Of a DNA stretch of 64,000 nt, positions 36,001 through 47,954 are shown in pieces. The stretch lies in the NCBI GenBank assembly GCA_963422505.1, contig OY730195.1:54333967-54397966 (forward strand). Reading direction: 5' to 3'. The DNA comes from Pseudognaphalium luteoalbum (taxonomy: Eukaryota; Streptophyta; Magnoliopsida; Asterales; Asteraceae). The position numbers were made by a program, and so were the translations under genes. Position 1 is the stretch's first letter. Each line of letters begins with the position of its first letter. Under the pieces are notes generated by a model, which did no database searches, was not told the origin of the DNA, and saw only the letters and a program-made list of their open reading frames with translations.

Positions 36001-36275
36001 GAATTTCCTTTGTATTACTGATTTCCGTTAGTCATACTTGTGAAATCCTCTTTTGAAATATGTAATCTTAAACTATTTGGATCTTGCAAATACTATTCCT
36101 ACGACTCTGACGAGTTGTAGCTTTTGTAACAAATGCTTACTTAAATGGCATCTTAATTTACTGTTCAGCAATAATCATATGTTCTGATATGCGTGATTGT
36201 CCTACGTTAACGTCGGCACCCCTACTTAAACAAATGCTTCCGCTGACCACGATTAACGAATTTGGGGGTGCGACA
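33093..36275 (+). mobile_element. Solo gypsy LTR F (3,183 bp) in the 5' LTR of D
   Basis: Starts TGTGACACCCC and ends GGGGGTGCGACA (inverted termini), flanked by GTTAT at 33088-33092 and 36276-36280. D's own 3' LTR keeps the empty site (ATAGTTAGTTATGGACTT at 52996), which proves the insertion and its exact ends. It contains a CT-rich start-like tract (33770-33860) and a W-box-like array (34728-34826). No internal domain remains, as expected after LTR-LTR recombination. Confidence 0.95.
34728..34826 (+). promoter_or_regulatory. Array of nine TTGAC(C/T) W-box-like cores in LTR F
   Basis: Nine TTGACC or TTGACT cores in about 100 bp, spaced 9-13 bp, with one further TTGATC. TTGAC is the core bound by plant WRKY factors (established knowledge). 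Function here is inference; the array may lie downstream of the LTR's transcription start. Confidence 0.6.
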
Positions 36276-36954
36276 GTTATGGACTTAAGCGCGAACACTA
36301 GTTAATGGATCCATTAGGGAAATGACCCTCCCCGCCCGGGGTAGTAGCGCTACCACGAACTGTACCGTATAAACGGGCGACTATTATTCGTTACTTAAGC
36401 TTGCTCAGTTACGAGCATGTCACGGGAGCAACTTATTACTTACGGGTTAAGCTTCGATTATGAGCCTCATGGCAACGGTATAACTTACTTACTTTACATT
36501 TGCTGGATTGCAAATACCTGATTTACGCCTGCGGGCATTACTGATGAAAGCTTGTGTTCAAATACTAATATTATTTACAAACCTGTGAGATTCACCAACA
36601 TTCGTGTTGACCTTTTTAGCTTTGTATCTCAGGTACACAGACGGAGTAGGATTCCCTCAAGATACTAGTTAGAGTCGCATGATTTCTACACTGCATTTAA
36701 CGTAGATTCTTAGCATTATCTTTTGTATTTATTATGATCATGTAATAGAATCTCCCGCTATACGCGCGGACTCTAGGGAACTTCATTTTGTAACCAAAAA
36801 CTCTATGTTTTCAAACATTTTATGTATGGAAATGTAACTATTTTACAAACGTTGCATATAGATGTCGTTTGCTTTACTTTTGTGCTGTGATATTTGATTA
36901 GTAGCACCCCAAAGCTTGCTTCCGCTGAACAGTGATTTTGGGGGTGTTACAGAA

Positions 36955-36967
36955 TGGTATCAGAGCC
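36955..36967 (+). other. Primer binding site, element D (tRNA-iMet)
   Basis: TGGTATCAGAGCC begins three bases after the end of the 5' LTR. Confidence 0.93.
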
Positions 36968-37271
36968 TAAGGTTATAGCGAACTAGGTTGCATTTAGTGG
37001 GCCTAGACATTGACCGTTAGGCAGTATTCCTTATTAGGTATGACTGATTCAGGGATTACATCATACGAATTTAATTTAACATAGCCTGATCAACTATGTA
37101 CAATTAAATAAAGATGATGTAAGAACTGAAATGGTGATGTTGAACAGGAATACACTAGTCGACTTTGACTACTAGAGAAACGGGACCGATACTTGTCTGT
37201 GCTAGACACACTAGGCTATATTATATGTTATATATATGTAGGCCTCATTCTTTCTAACACTTTGTCTCAGA

Positions 37272-37766
37272 ATGGCAAACACACCACCAAGTTCGTTATG
37301 CTCTTATCCGCATGGAGCACGAAACCCAAGGGTGGCTAGGAGGGATGCCCGTTCGCCTAGAGCCAGCCCATATCCCACTCACCTCACTCTACCGGACTTA
37401 GCCGCTAGGGTGCACCATCACGATCAACAACTCCATGAGATGGATATCGAACTCCAAGAAACTCGCGAGAACTGGAGACTCACAGCAATGGAGCGAATCG
37501 AGCAAGTCTCCGAAGATCACGATCACACTGTTACCACCATGAACACTCTTCAGAATCAGGTGGGAGAAACAGTCGAAACCATGGAGGTTGTCAACAACCA
37601 AGTGATTGGAAACCGAAATGAAATCTCTGTCTTACAATCAAGGCTACATCAGTGCAAGACACGTCTAAGGGAAACCGAGGACGCCCTCCGAACGGCTAAC
37701 AGACTCGCAGAATCTGTGGACCACCTCAACGCACTGCTGCCACAACTCAATCTACACCGGAATTAG
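37272..37766 (+). CDS. Pre-gag coiled-coil ORF of element D (164 aa)
   Basis: An intact frame between primer site and gag, starting MANTPPSSLCSYPHGARN and ending LLPQLNLHRN. Residues 1-40 are basic and Pro-rich. From about residue 45 to the end the sequence is strongly heptad-like (LAARVHHHDQQLHEMDIEL; VGETVETMEVVNNQV; NEISVLQSRLHQ), indicating a long coiled coil. Orthologous ORFs sit in the same place in E (47078-47572, minus) and A (58485-59176), so it is a family character. No nucleic-acid or enzymatic motif is visible. The next ATG (gag) is about 260 bp downstream. Its function is unknown; a Gag-assisting or oligomerising protein is a guess. Confidence 0.75.
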   Translation: MANTPPSSLCSYPHGARNPRVARRDARSPRASPYPTHLTLPDLAARVHHHDQQLHEMDIELQETRENWRLTAMERIEQVSEDHDHTVTTMNTLQNQVGETVETMEVVNNQVIGNRNEISVLQSRLHQCKTRLRETEDALRTANRLAESVDHLNALLPQLNLHRN

Positions 37767-38024
37767 CTTAGGCTGAATCTGTATTCTATTATGCATTCGT
37801 AGGACCTATTGAATTCGACCGGATAAAACAATTCCCGACATCTTTTGTACTCCTTATATTATGTAACCCTCTAAGACCCATGCCTTGTATCTAATCTAGT
37901 TACCTAATGAAATATGGTTATCACGTCACTCTGTTATCGTATATTCCATCATATACACATGAGATATATCATAAATTCGTACAAATCTCTTATTTCTCCT
38001 TTCTTGTTCTTCTTGTTTAGCATC

Positions 38025-39212
38025 ATGCCTCCCCGACGCCAAGTCACCCTCAGCGAAACCGAAATAGCGGATCTGATTGCCCGCAGTGTGGCCCAAGCCT
38101 TGGCTACCCGAACACCTATTCCTAGTAGCGAAGATACAGCTACCAATGTGCCACAACCTAAACCCTGCTCTTACAAAGACTTTTAGAACTGCAAACCCTT
38201 GAGCTTTGCAGGTACCGAAGGAGCAATCAGTCTAGTACGCTGGATCGAGAAAATCGAATCTGTATTCCTTATTTGCAACTGCACAGAGGGAGACAAGGTC
38301 AAGTTCTCCGCCAGTACATTTTCTGACACCGCTCTCACCAGGTGGAACACCTATGCCCAGACTGTGGGTATTGAAAAAGCTTACAAACTCTCATGGGAGG
38401 AGTTAAAGTAGATGTTGAGGGGCGAGTACTGCCCCAGAGATGAATTGAAACAGCTGGAGGTAGAGTTCTGGAACCACAAAATGCAGGGTGATGACATCAC
38501 GGGTTACACCAACCGTTTTCACCAACTGGAACTTCTGTGCCCATCCATGGTCGATCCCGAGTATAAGAGGGTCGAGAAATACATAGATGGACTCCCCGAC
38601 AGACTTCAAGACCTGGTGACTTCATCCAAACCGGGTACTATTCAGAGCGCCATTCGTATGGCTCACGAACTAACGGCCAACTCTGTCCGCCGTGGCACAA
38701 CTTCAACCCCAACAACAAACAACAAGCGTAAGTGGGAAGGAAGTCCCAATTCCTCCAACCAAACCTTCAACAAAAAGCCTGAGTCTATTAAGGCTTATTC
38801 CTCGGGATCTACAGAGAGGAAAGGGTACATCGGGAACAAACCTTACTGTTCCAAATGCAACCGCCATCATGACGGTTCCTGCCCTTGTACTAATTGCAAA
38901 AGCTTCGGGTACTTAGCCAAGGATTGCCGAGCCAACATCCCTACCCCCAACACTAACGCACTGAAGACTTGCTTTGGGTGCGGAAATCCAGGGCATTTCA
39001 AGAGCGACTGCCCCAAACTGAAAAACAACAACAACGCTCGACGAAGAGCTTTTGTGCTGAAATCAGGGGAAGCCCGTCAAGACCCTAATGTGGTCACGGG
39101 TACGTTCCTTCTCAATAACTTAACTGCCACTGTCCTATTTGATACTGGTGCTGATAAGAGCTTTGTGTCTGGTGAATTTTATCCACTACTTGACACTGCA
39201 CCTATAGCCTTA
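38025..39212 (+). pseudogene. Gypsy gag and start of protease, element D (5' half, continues at 51056)
   Basis: Starts MPPRRQVTLSETEIADLI. Contains a retrotrans_gag domain (WIEKIESVFLICNC; YCPRDELKQLEVEFW), Cys/His motifs (YCSKCNRHHDGSC; CTNCKSFGYLAKDC, where the usual His is Tyr; CFGCGNPGHFKSDC) and the protease active site LFDTGADKSFVS. Stops at 38184 (TAG) and 38409 (TAG) break gag. At 39212, exactly after a Leu codon (TTA), element E interrupts the gene. The next codon in frame is at 51056. Confidence 0.9.
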
Positions 39213-42200
39213 TGTCGCACCCCGAAATTCGGGTTGCGGAAGCGAATCGGGTCGGGGCGCGACTAATCAATATACACAGCACAAAAGATATAATGAACGA
39301 CCACTACATGCGTCGTTTTACATTTAATTTGATAAAATAAAAGTTTACATCAAAGTATCGTTTACATTAGCCCCTTTTGAAATTGAGAGATTTAAGTACA
39401 TAATTAAACTATACAAAATGTAATAATGCAGCTAAATCTCTGATTGTTTGCATGCTGACTCGAGCTAATGGATCTTGATTAAGCAGTCCAACCTACTGCT
39501 GGTCACCTGTGATACATGCTAAAATGGGTCAGCGAAATGCTGGTGAGCTCACAGGTTTGTATATCAACATATATTTGTATGAACCGCAAGATTTTATAAT
39601 TGAATTTAAAATGCAATTAAGCAAAATAAAAGTTATACATCCATGAGCACATAGTCTGAGCTTAACTTGAGTGTCAGGTCCAATTAAGGAAACCCAACTG
39701 AGTTGCCTCCTACGAGTGCCTAATCCACACTCGTCTTCCCAAATGCTAATACGTCCGTTTGACCAGTTAGTGCGTGCTAACCCGGACGAGGATTGTCAAT
39801 CCTATATGATATCATATACTAACATTCACGCTACAGATGTATTACCAGACTATGCTATGGAGGGCTTTATTGATTAGTTGAAAACAACTCATGTAGTATT
39901 TGATTGAATTGTACTTGCGTTCTACTTGTAAAACAAAACGAGCAATAATATCACACCCCTTAATGAAAAACAGTAAAATAGGGGCTATGAGACTCACCTG
40001 AGCCTTGAGTGTTTATTAAAACAAACTTGAATTGATTAGCTGTGAATTGATGTCCGAAGACTTGTAACCTGTCGGGCGTTCAAAACGCATAATATTATAT
40101 GAGTGAGTAGATGTCTCAACAGACCATCTATGTTTGTTGTCCAACAATTTGTTATGTCCAAATGTTTGATTGTTCAACTTGGTTTATCAAAAACGTGTAC
40201 GACCCATTGGTGAAAGTTTGTAATAATAATTCTTTAAGATATTATCATTAATTATGTGTCATCGTATACATTGTTACATTATGTATCATGTGTGGTTATA
40301 AGTGATTACCCATGTTCAATACTTAGTGAAGAAACAAATCCCATAAATTCTATCTTTAGCGACACTAGTAGCGACACTAGTGTCAGTGTCGCATGTCATG
40401 CGACACTAGAGTAAGTGTCGCAGTGTATGCGAGTGTCGCAGGTCATGCGACACTAAAGTCAATATCACAGTGAGTTTATGCGACACTAGGGTCAGTGTCG
40501 CATTAAGGTCAGTGTCGCAGTGAGGTTATGCGACATTAGGGTCAGTGTCGCATGTTCAAACAAATTTTCAATAAGTAGCGACACTATTAGCGACACTATG
40601 ATAGTGTCGCAGTTAGTGTCGCAGGTCATGCGACACTAGCGTCTGGCCAAATTTCTAATTTTAATCCAAGTGTTCTAAGTGTCGGTTATTCATTCGGGAA
40701 ACTTTCTAAATTTAGTTTTTGGTCCAAGTTACTAACTAGGTCAACCAAACCCATTTTTGTTACCACTTTCCAAATATAGTAAGTTTTTCGAAAACTAGCC
40801 ACTTTTGTTGACTTGGTCAAACTTACTCGGTTTGACCCGAAACTTTCACCCAACCCAAATATCAGTTTATAGAGTCTAAATAAATTGTCGGTTTATGTCC
40901 AAGTTCACCAAGAGTGTCGATTCTTATAAAAGTTCCAAATATTTAAGATTTCACATTTCGACTTTTTGTCGGTTTATTCCACCATGTGTCTAACATATTT
41001 CTGGTCCCAATCAAGTCTCACCAATTTTTCTAACTGATCTTCTATGTGTTTAGGGTCTAACATATATTTTTCCAAGAGTCTTAAGTCCATGATCATAGAG
41101 AAACAATTTAACTTGTCATGCATAGTCCAGTTTCTGATTTTAGTCAGGTCAGTCCCAAAAATCGATAAATAGAGAAAAATACGTTCAGATCTTGTAAAAA
41201 CGTAAAACGTAAAAGTTGTAGATCTTTTCAATACGCAAATTTTTAAAAAAAAATTCATCTTCTAACTCTTCTTAGAACTCAAGTTATGACATTTTTAGTA
41301 ATCTGTGTTTTTCTGGACAGATTGTGTATCTCTTGTGAAAAGTTCATAAAAACGTATTTCAAGTTTATATTTGGACATAATCTTGTTAGGTGAGCTTTAT
41401 AACATGTAAATAGACAATATGAAAGTAAGAAAGAGTTTCCTTACAAAGATCTTGATGGAAATGTGATGAGATGATGGTGTAAGTGTTCTTGAGCTTGTTA
41501 TTATTACAAATAGTTAAGGAATTTGTTGGTGGTTGATGGTGGTGACTTGGTAGTTTATGGTGGAGTTATGGTGGTTAGAATTCTCTGGATTTTTAGAGAG
41601 AGAAGTGATAGAGAGAAGTTGGAGAAAATGAGAGAAAGAGAGTTAGTGGAAAATGGTCTTGCATGTTGAATGTATGGAAGTAATGAGTGAGTGGGTTGCA
41701 TGAAGGATTAAAGGAGGAAAGGAAAGGTGGCACATGGGTGCACATGGGGGTTGAGGGGGCCGGCCAAGGGGGCCCACTCAGGGGTATTTTGGTCATTTTC
41801 TCACTTATTCGATTTGTGCTTCGTGCGGTGTTCGTTTTCTCGTTCGGTTTGGTGTTTAAACGTTTATTACGCGTTTTTAAGTAACGATTTAGATTTCAAT
41901 ACTTTCACTTGAAGTGTTCTTTCTAAATACTTGGAAAAACATTTATATAGATGATTCGTTAATTTAGGGATCTCGATTTGCTCGTTCGTTGTACGGATTT
42001 TAAATCACGTAACCATTGTTTGTACGACACGAATTGATTACAAAGTATTATTATCAAAATAATATTTTGGGAAGATATTGTCATTAAATAATGTTATATT
42101 ATTTAATAAAATTGTTTCACCAACATCCGTATTTAATTGAACCGAATTACATTCGATTTGAAACTTGTACGATTTAATCGAATCGCATAATTGTATATAT

Positions 42201-42307
42201 TCAATAATATATATATCGGTACATTAATTAGCCTAACACAGAACTAATTACATGTAATAATAATTGATTAGGCACTAATTACTAGCCCTAAATTGACGGG
42301 TGTCACA
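39213..42307 (-). repeat. 3' LTR of element E (left on + strand, 3,095 bp)
   Basis: On the element strand it starts TGTGACACCCGTCAATTTAGGG (42307 downward) and ends GGGGTGCGACA at 39213. Includes the GCGACAC array (40362-40640). Open frames predicted within (for example 39671-39877 and 41687-41884) recur identically in the other LTR and are not genes. Confidence 0.95.
40362..40640. repeat. GCGACAC/GTGTCGC palindrome array, left LTR of E
   Basis: About 20 units in both orientations, including the near-perfect palindrome TGTCGCATGTCATGCGACA. A nearly identical copy lies at 49102-49385 in the right LTR. Confidence 0.88.
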
Positions 42308-45300
42308 TTCTCCCCCTGTTAGGAGAATTTCGTCCTGAAATTTGGTTTGGAGTCGTGCTTGAAGTAGCATCAGCAAATAATTGAGGGTACTTGAGTCGCA
42401 TCTGGTCCTCCCGTTCCCAGGTGAATTCCGGCCCACGTCGCGAATTCCACCTGACTTTGACAATGGGAATACGACTTTGTTTGAGTTGTTTGACCTCACG
42501 GTCCATGATTTCGGCGGGTTCTTCAACAAAATGAAGCTTGTCGTCAATACGAATTTCATCGAGTGGAATGATAAGTGTCTCATCAGACAGACACTTCTTT
42601 AAATTTGAAATGTGAAAAGTGGGATGCACACTGCTGAGCTCGGATGGCAGTTGCAATCGATATGCCACTGGACCTATCCTCTCGAGGATCTCGAATGGTC
42701 CAATGTATCTGGGATTCAATTTCCCGCGTTTACCGAATCGGATAACACCTTTCCAAGGTGAAACCTTGAGTAATACTCGATCCCCAACCTGGAATTCGAG
42801 TGGTTTGCGTCTCACGTCAGCATAACTTTTCTGACGATCACGTGCGGCTTTGAGTTTGTTTTGAATCTCGAAGATTTTCTCGGTTGTTTCGTGAATGATC
42901 TCAGGACCAGTGAGCTGACTGTCTCCCACTTCGGTCCAACAGATAGGTGATCGGCACTTACGACCGTAGAGTGCCTCGAAAGGTGCAGCCTTAATGCTGG
43001 TGTGATAGCTGTTGTTGTACGAAAACTCGCACAATGGTAGATGTTTTTCCCAGTTTACACCGAAGTCAACTACGCAAGCTCGTAGCATGTCTTCCAGTGT
43101 TTGAATTGTCCGTTCACTTTGGCCGTCGGTCTGAGGATGGTATGCGGTACTCATATCAAGACGGGTACCCAATGATTTTTGAAGTGATTGCCAAAAGTGA
43201 GATGTGAAGCGACTATCCCTATCGGAGATAATTGAGATTGGAACACCGTGTCGAGAAACAACCTCTTTGATGTAGATTTGTGTGAGGCGTTCCATCTTGT
43301 CGGTTTCCTTGATTGCCAGAAAATGAGCAGATTTTGTGAGATGATCAACGATCACCCAAATGGTATCGCAACCGCTCGATGACTTTGGTAGTTTAGTTAT
43401 GAAATCCATGGCAATTTGTTCCCATTTCCATTCAGGAATGCTGGGTTGTTGGAGTAAACCAGAAGGTTTTTGGTATTCAGCTTTGACTTTCGAGCAAGTA
43501 AGACACTTGCTGACGTATATAGCGATTTCAGCTTTCATATTTGGCCACTAATAAAATTCCTTGATGCCGTGATACATTTTGTCGGATCCAGGATGGATAG
43601 AATATTTGGACTTGTGAGCTTCATCCATCACCAAGTCTCGTAGGTTTCCAAAACTGGGTAACCATATTCGGTTTGAGAAATACCTAATCCCGTTAGGCTT
43701 GATTTCAAATTGTTTGTCCATGCCTCGCAAGGCTTCATTTTTGATATTATCAGGTTTCAGAGCTTCGAGTTGAGTAGTGAGAATCTGAATGTTTAGATCA
43801 TTGTGAATAGTCATGCTGAGGGCTCGGACTCGAAGTGGTTTCGTTCGTTCTTTTCGACTGAGGGCATCGGCAACAACATTTGCCTTACCCGGATGGTATT
43901 TGATCTCACAATCGTAGTCGGTAAGCAATTCGACCCACCGACGTTGTCTCATGTTGAGATCCTTCTGATCGAAGATGTGTTGGAGACTTTTGTGATCGGT
44001 AAAGATTGTGCATTTAGTGCCATAGAGGTAATGTCTCCAGATTTTGAGGGCAAAGACGACAGCTCCTAGTTCGAGATCGTGGGTGGTGTAGTTTTTTTCA
44101 TGAATTTTGAGCTGTCGCGAACCATAAGCAATAACTTTGTCTCGTTGCATCAGCACACAACCGAGACCTTGATGAGAAGCATCGCAGTATACCACGAAGT
44201 CATCGGTGCCTTCGGGTAAGGATAGAATCGGAGCACTGCAAAGCTTTTGTTTCAGAAGTTGAAATGCTGACTCTTGTTTATTAGTCCAATCGAACTTTTT
44301 GTCTTTCTGAGTCAAGGTTGTGAGTGGTTGAGCTATTTTTGAGAAATTTTCAATGAATCGCCGATAATACCCAGCAAGATCCCAAGAATTGACGTACTTC
44401 AGTTGGAGATGTTGGTGCTTGCCAGCACTTGATGGCCTCAATTTTCGATGGATCGACATGGATTCCTTGACTATTAACAACATGTCCAAGGAATTGAACG
44501 GATTGTATCCAGAACTCACACTTGGAGAATTTGGCGTAAAGCTCTTCGTGTTTAAGTAGTTCTAGAATGGTTTTGAGGTGTTGCGCGTGTTCTTGTTCAC
44601 TTCGCGAGTATATGAGGATGTCGTCAATGAAGACAATGACAAACTTGTCGAGATATGGTTTGCACACCCGATTCATAAGGTCCATGAATACAGCCGGTGC
44701 GTTAGTTAGGCCGAATGGCATTACATGAAATTCATAATGCCCGTAACGAGTTCGGAAAGCAGTTTTCGGGATATCGGTGTCGCGAACTCGAAGTTGATGA
44801 TAACCTGACCGAAGATTGATCTTTGAATAAATGCTTGACCCTTGGAGTTGGTCAAACAGGTCATCAATACGAGGGAGTGGATATCGGTTCTTGACGGTCA
44901 ATTTGTTCAACTCTCGGTAGTCGATGCACATTCGGAAAGAACCGTCTTTCTTTTTCACGAATAAGACCGGAGCTCCCCAAGGTGAAGAACTCGGTCGGAT
45001 GAATCCTCTATCCAGGAGTTCCTGTAACTGGGCGGACATCTCCTGAAGTTCGGATGGGGCTAAGCGGTATGGTGCTCGGGCCACAGGTGCGGCACCTGGC
45101 ACGAGGTCGATTGAGAACTCAACCTGTCTTGCTGGTGGTAGACCAGGTAGTTCTTCGGGAAAGACTTCTGGAAAGTCTCGAACGATGGGCACATCCTCAA
45201 GTCGTTTCTCCTCCGACTTTTTCTCCATGATGTGTGCGAGGATTGCTGGATAACCTTTTCTCAGGAATTTACGAGTTTTCAAGCAAGATATGATGTTTAG

Positions 45301-46782
45301 TCTCGTCCCACCGGTCTCCCCCTGTATGACTAAGGTTCTACCGACGGCGAGAGGAATACGAACGATTTTATCATAACAAATGATTTCAGCGCGATGTTTG
45401 GACAACCAGTCCATTCCAATGATGACGTCGAAACTTCCAATTTCAACAGGCATAAGATCGATTGAAAAGATTTCGTTGGCTAGGTTTAAAGTGCAATTAG
45501 GTATCACACTATTAGTTTCTATGAGTTTACCATTTGCAAGTTCTACGGTGTACTTAACATCTAAGGCAATTGGGGTGATGTCAAGTAGTGGGCAAAACTC
45601 ATCAGAAATAAAGCTTCTATCGGCACCAGTATCAAATAGAATAGAAGCAGTTAAGTTGTTGAGGAGGAACATACCCGTGACCACATTCGGGTCCTGACGG
45701 GCATCCCCAGAATTGAGTACAAACGCTCTTCCCCTTGCGTTGTTGTTGTTGTTTTCCTTGTTCTTGTTTTTAGGACATTCGTTCTTGAAGTGTCCTGTTT
45801 CTCCACACCCAAAGCAGGATTTGGGTTGGTTGGAATTGTTGCGAGAGGTGTTGTTGTTGGATTTGGGGGCTCGGCAATCTCGGGTCAAGTGCCCGTACTT
45901 CTTGCAGTTGTTGCAGGGAGTACTGCATGGACCGTCGTGGTGGTAGTTGCACTTGGAACAATATGGCCTGTCCCCAGTGTAAGCACGTTTAGGTTCAGAG
46001 TTTGTGTTGTAAACTTGGATGGTGTTGGCTTTCTTGTTCTGGTTGTTGTGGTGTTCAGAAGGTTTGCGTTTGTTATTGTTGTTGGAGGAGGATGTATTGG
46101 GTTTCTCACGGCTGACAACCATTGCCATGAGTTCATGTGCTAGCCGGATAGCACTTTCAGTAGTGGTTGTCTTGGATGAAGCGACGTTCCCTTGGATATT
46201 TTCCAGGAGGCCGCGGATGTATCTTTTGATGCTCTTCTCCTCCGGATCAACCAAACCCGGGCATAACAGTGCAAATTGCAGGAATTTGGTGGTATATCCA
46301 GCGATGTCAGTTCCCTGCACAGTCAGGTGCCAGAACTCTTCTTCCAACCGATGTAGTTCTTCTTCAGGGCAGTATTTTTCCCTTAGCTTCTTCTTCAATT
46401 CAGCCCAGGGAAGTTGGTTTGCTATTTCGATGCCTACAGAGTTTGCGTGGGTGTTCCACCACGTAAGTGCACCTTCCTGAAAGGTGTAAGCAGAGAATTT
46501 GACCTTGTTTTCCTCAGCACAGTTGCAGAGGTTGAAGACGGATTCCATACGTTCAATCCATCGGATCAAACCAATGGCACCTTCCGTGCCCTTGAAGTAG
46601 AGTGGTTTGCAGCTAAGAAAATCCTTGTAAGAGCAAGGTTTGATAACAGGAGTATTGACTGGAGTTTCGTCATTGTTTTGTGAGTTTCGGGGTGAATCCC
46701 GAGCAGCTAAAGCATCGGCCACTGCTCGAGATACGACAGCAGCAAGTTCAGCATCATTGTAACTTTTCCTCTTTGGCGGCAT
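42303..46782 (-). pseudogene. Gypsy gag-pol of element E: GAG-PR-RT-RNH-IN-chromodomain
   Basis: Starts MPPKRKSYNDAELAAVVSR at 46782. Gag domain is followed by zinc motifs (CNNCKKYGHLTRDC, CFGCGETGHFKNEC), protease LFDTGADRSFIS, RT with FRMCIDYRELNKL, PFGLTNAP and VFIDDILIYS, RNase H (YCDASHQGLG, TDHKSLQHIF), integrase HHCC (HPGSDKMYHGIKEF ... CLTCSKVK), core D-D-E (AMDFITKL, ISDRDSRF, DGQSERTIQTLEDM), GPFEILERIGPVAYRLQLP, and a chromodomain-like tail (VRWNSRRGPEFTWERED). Defects: a 1-bp insertion near 44385, TAG for TGG near 43548, and Asn instead of the first catalytic Asp of RT (codon 44815-44817, SKINLRSGYHQ; D has SKIDLRS). The final TGA (42303-42305) lies within the first bases of the LTR. 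Confidence 0.93.
42308..42318 (-). other. Polypurine tract of element E
   Basis: Reads CAGGGGGAGAA on the element strand, directly before TGTGACA of the 3' LTR. It also forms the last sense codons of pol. Confidence 0.85.
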
Positions 46783-47077
46783 GATTCTTCAAGAAAGAAT
46801 GAGAGGTACATAAGAAATTGCACCAGGATGATAATTACAATAGATGTATATATTTAAGCGGTAATATACAACATCACACAGTGAAAAATTTACAATGTAC
46901 GATAGTCGAGAGAAATTGCTGATTGATATTACGATGTTAAATGATTACAGTCAATTCCGAATCATAAGTTTCAAAAGTTACAGACTTGGAAGTTTTACAA
47001 AAGTTCCGGGAATTATTACTTCCGGTCGAATTACATAGATCCTATGAAAGCATAATAAAGTACAGGTTCAGCCTAAG

Positions 47078-47572
47078 CTAATCCTGACGTAGATTGAGTT
47101 GTGGCAGTAGTGTGGTGAGACGGTCCACAGATTCTGCAAGTCTGCTAACCATGCGGAGGGCATCCTCGGTTTCCCTTAGACGTGTCTCGCACTGGTTCAG
47201 CCTTGATTGTAGGACAGAAATTTCGTTTCGGTTGCCAATCACTTGGTTGTGGACAACCTCCATGGTTTCGACGGTTTCACCCAGACGATTGTCAAGGGTG
47301 TTCACGTGGTTGATTGTATGTTCGTGATCCTCGGAGACTTGATTGATGCGTTCAAGTGATGTGAGTCTCTAGTTTTCGTTGGTTTCTTGGAGTTCGATAT
47401 CCATAGTATCAAGTCGTTGTTCATGTCGGTGTAGTCTAGTGGCTAAATCTGACAAAGTGAAGTGAATGGGGTATGGGTCAGCTCGAGGCAACCTGGTGTT
47501 CCTCCTAGCTACCCTTGGATTACGTGATCCATACGGATGAGAGCGTGATGAATTGGGTGGTGTGTTTGCCAT
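47078..47572 (-). pseudogene. Pre-gag coiled-coil ORF of element E (one stop)
   Basis: 164 codons, from MANTPPNSSRSHPYGSRNP to LLPQLNLRQD, colinear with D's 37272-37766. A TAG replaces the Trp codon near residue 68 (47366-47368); otherwise the frame is open. The coiled-coil half is strongly conserved (GETVETMEVVHNQVIGNRNE, RLRETEDALR). It lies between the primer site and gag. Confidence 0.8.
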
Positions 47573-47938
47573 TCTGAGACAAAGCGTTAGAAAAAGTGAG
47601 GCCTATATTCATATAATACATATATAATATAGCCTAAGTTATTGAGCGTGAGAGAGGTCTATCTATGTATATATATATCACATAATAGCCTAATGTGTCT
47701 AACACAGACATATTTGAGTCCCGGTTCTCTCGAGGTCAGAGTCAACTAATGTATCCTGTTCAGTCATGACTCCTTTCAGATCTCACATCATATTCTTTTA
47801 ATTGTACATAGTTGATCAGGCTATGTTAAATTAAACCAATACAATGCAGTCACTGAACCTAATCATACTTAATAAGGAATACTGCCTAACAGTCATAGTC
47901 TAGGCCCACTAAATGCAACCTAGTTCACTATAACCTTA

Positions 47939-47951
47939 GGCTCTGATACCA
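47939..47951 (-). other. Primer binding site, element E (tRNA-iMet)
   Basis: TGGTATCAGAGCC on the minus strand, three bases from the LTR beginning at 47955. Confidence 0.93.
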
Positions 47952-47954
47952 ATC

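Larger units (their letters stand above)
31451..36951 (+). repeat. 5' LTR of element D (2,313 bp when F is removed)
   Basis: Composed of 31451-33092 and 36281-36951, interrupted by F. It ends GGGGGTGTTACA directly before the primer site. A CT-rich tract at about 31990-32100 resembles the transcription start area of related LTRs. An 18-bp array lies at 32384-32509. The predicted repeat-rich ORF at 32333-32938 is only a translation of that array. Confidence 0.9.

Noticed and set aside
15068..36280. Shared target duplication GTTAT of C and F as evidence of linked insertion
   Set aside because: Different superfamilies and different hosts; a 5-bp AT-rich match is likely chance.
41687..41884. 65-aa ORF repeated at 50430
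   Set aside because: The duplicate comes from the two LTRs of E and the sequence lies in non-coding LTR; repetition is not evidence of coding.
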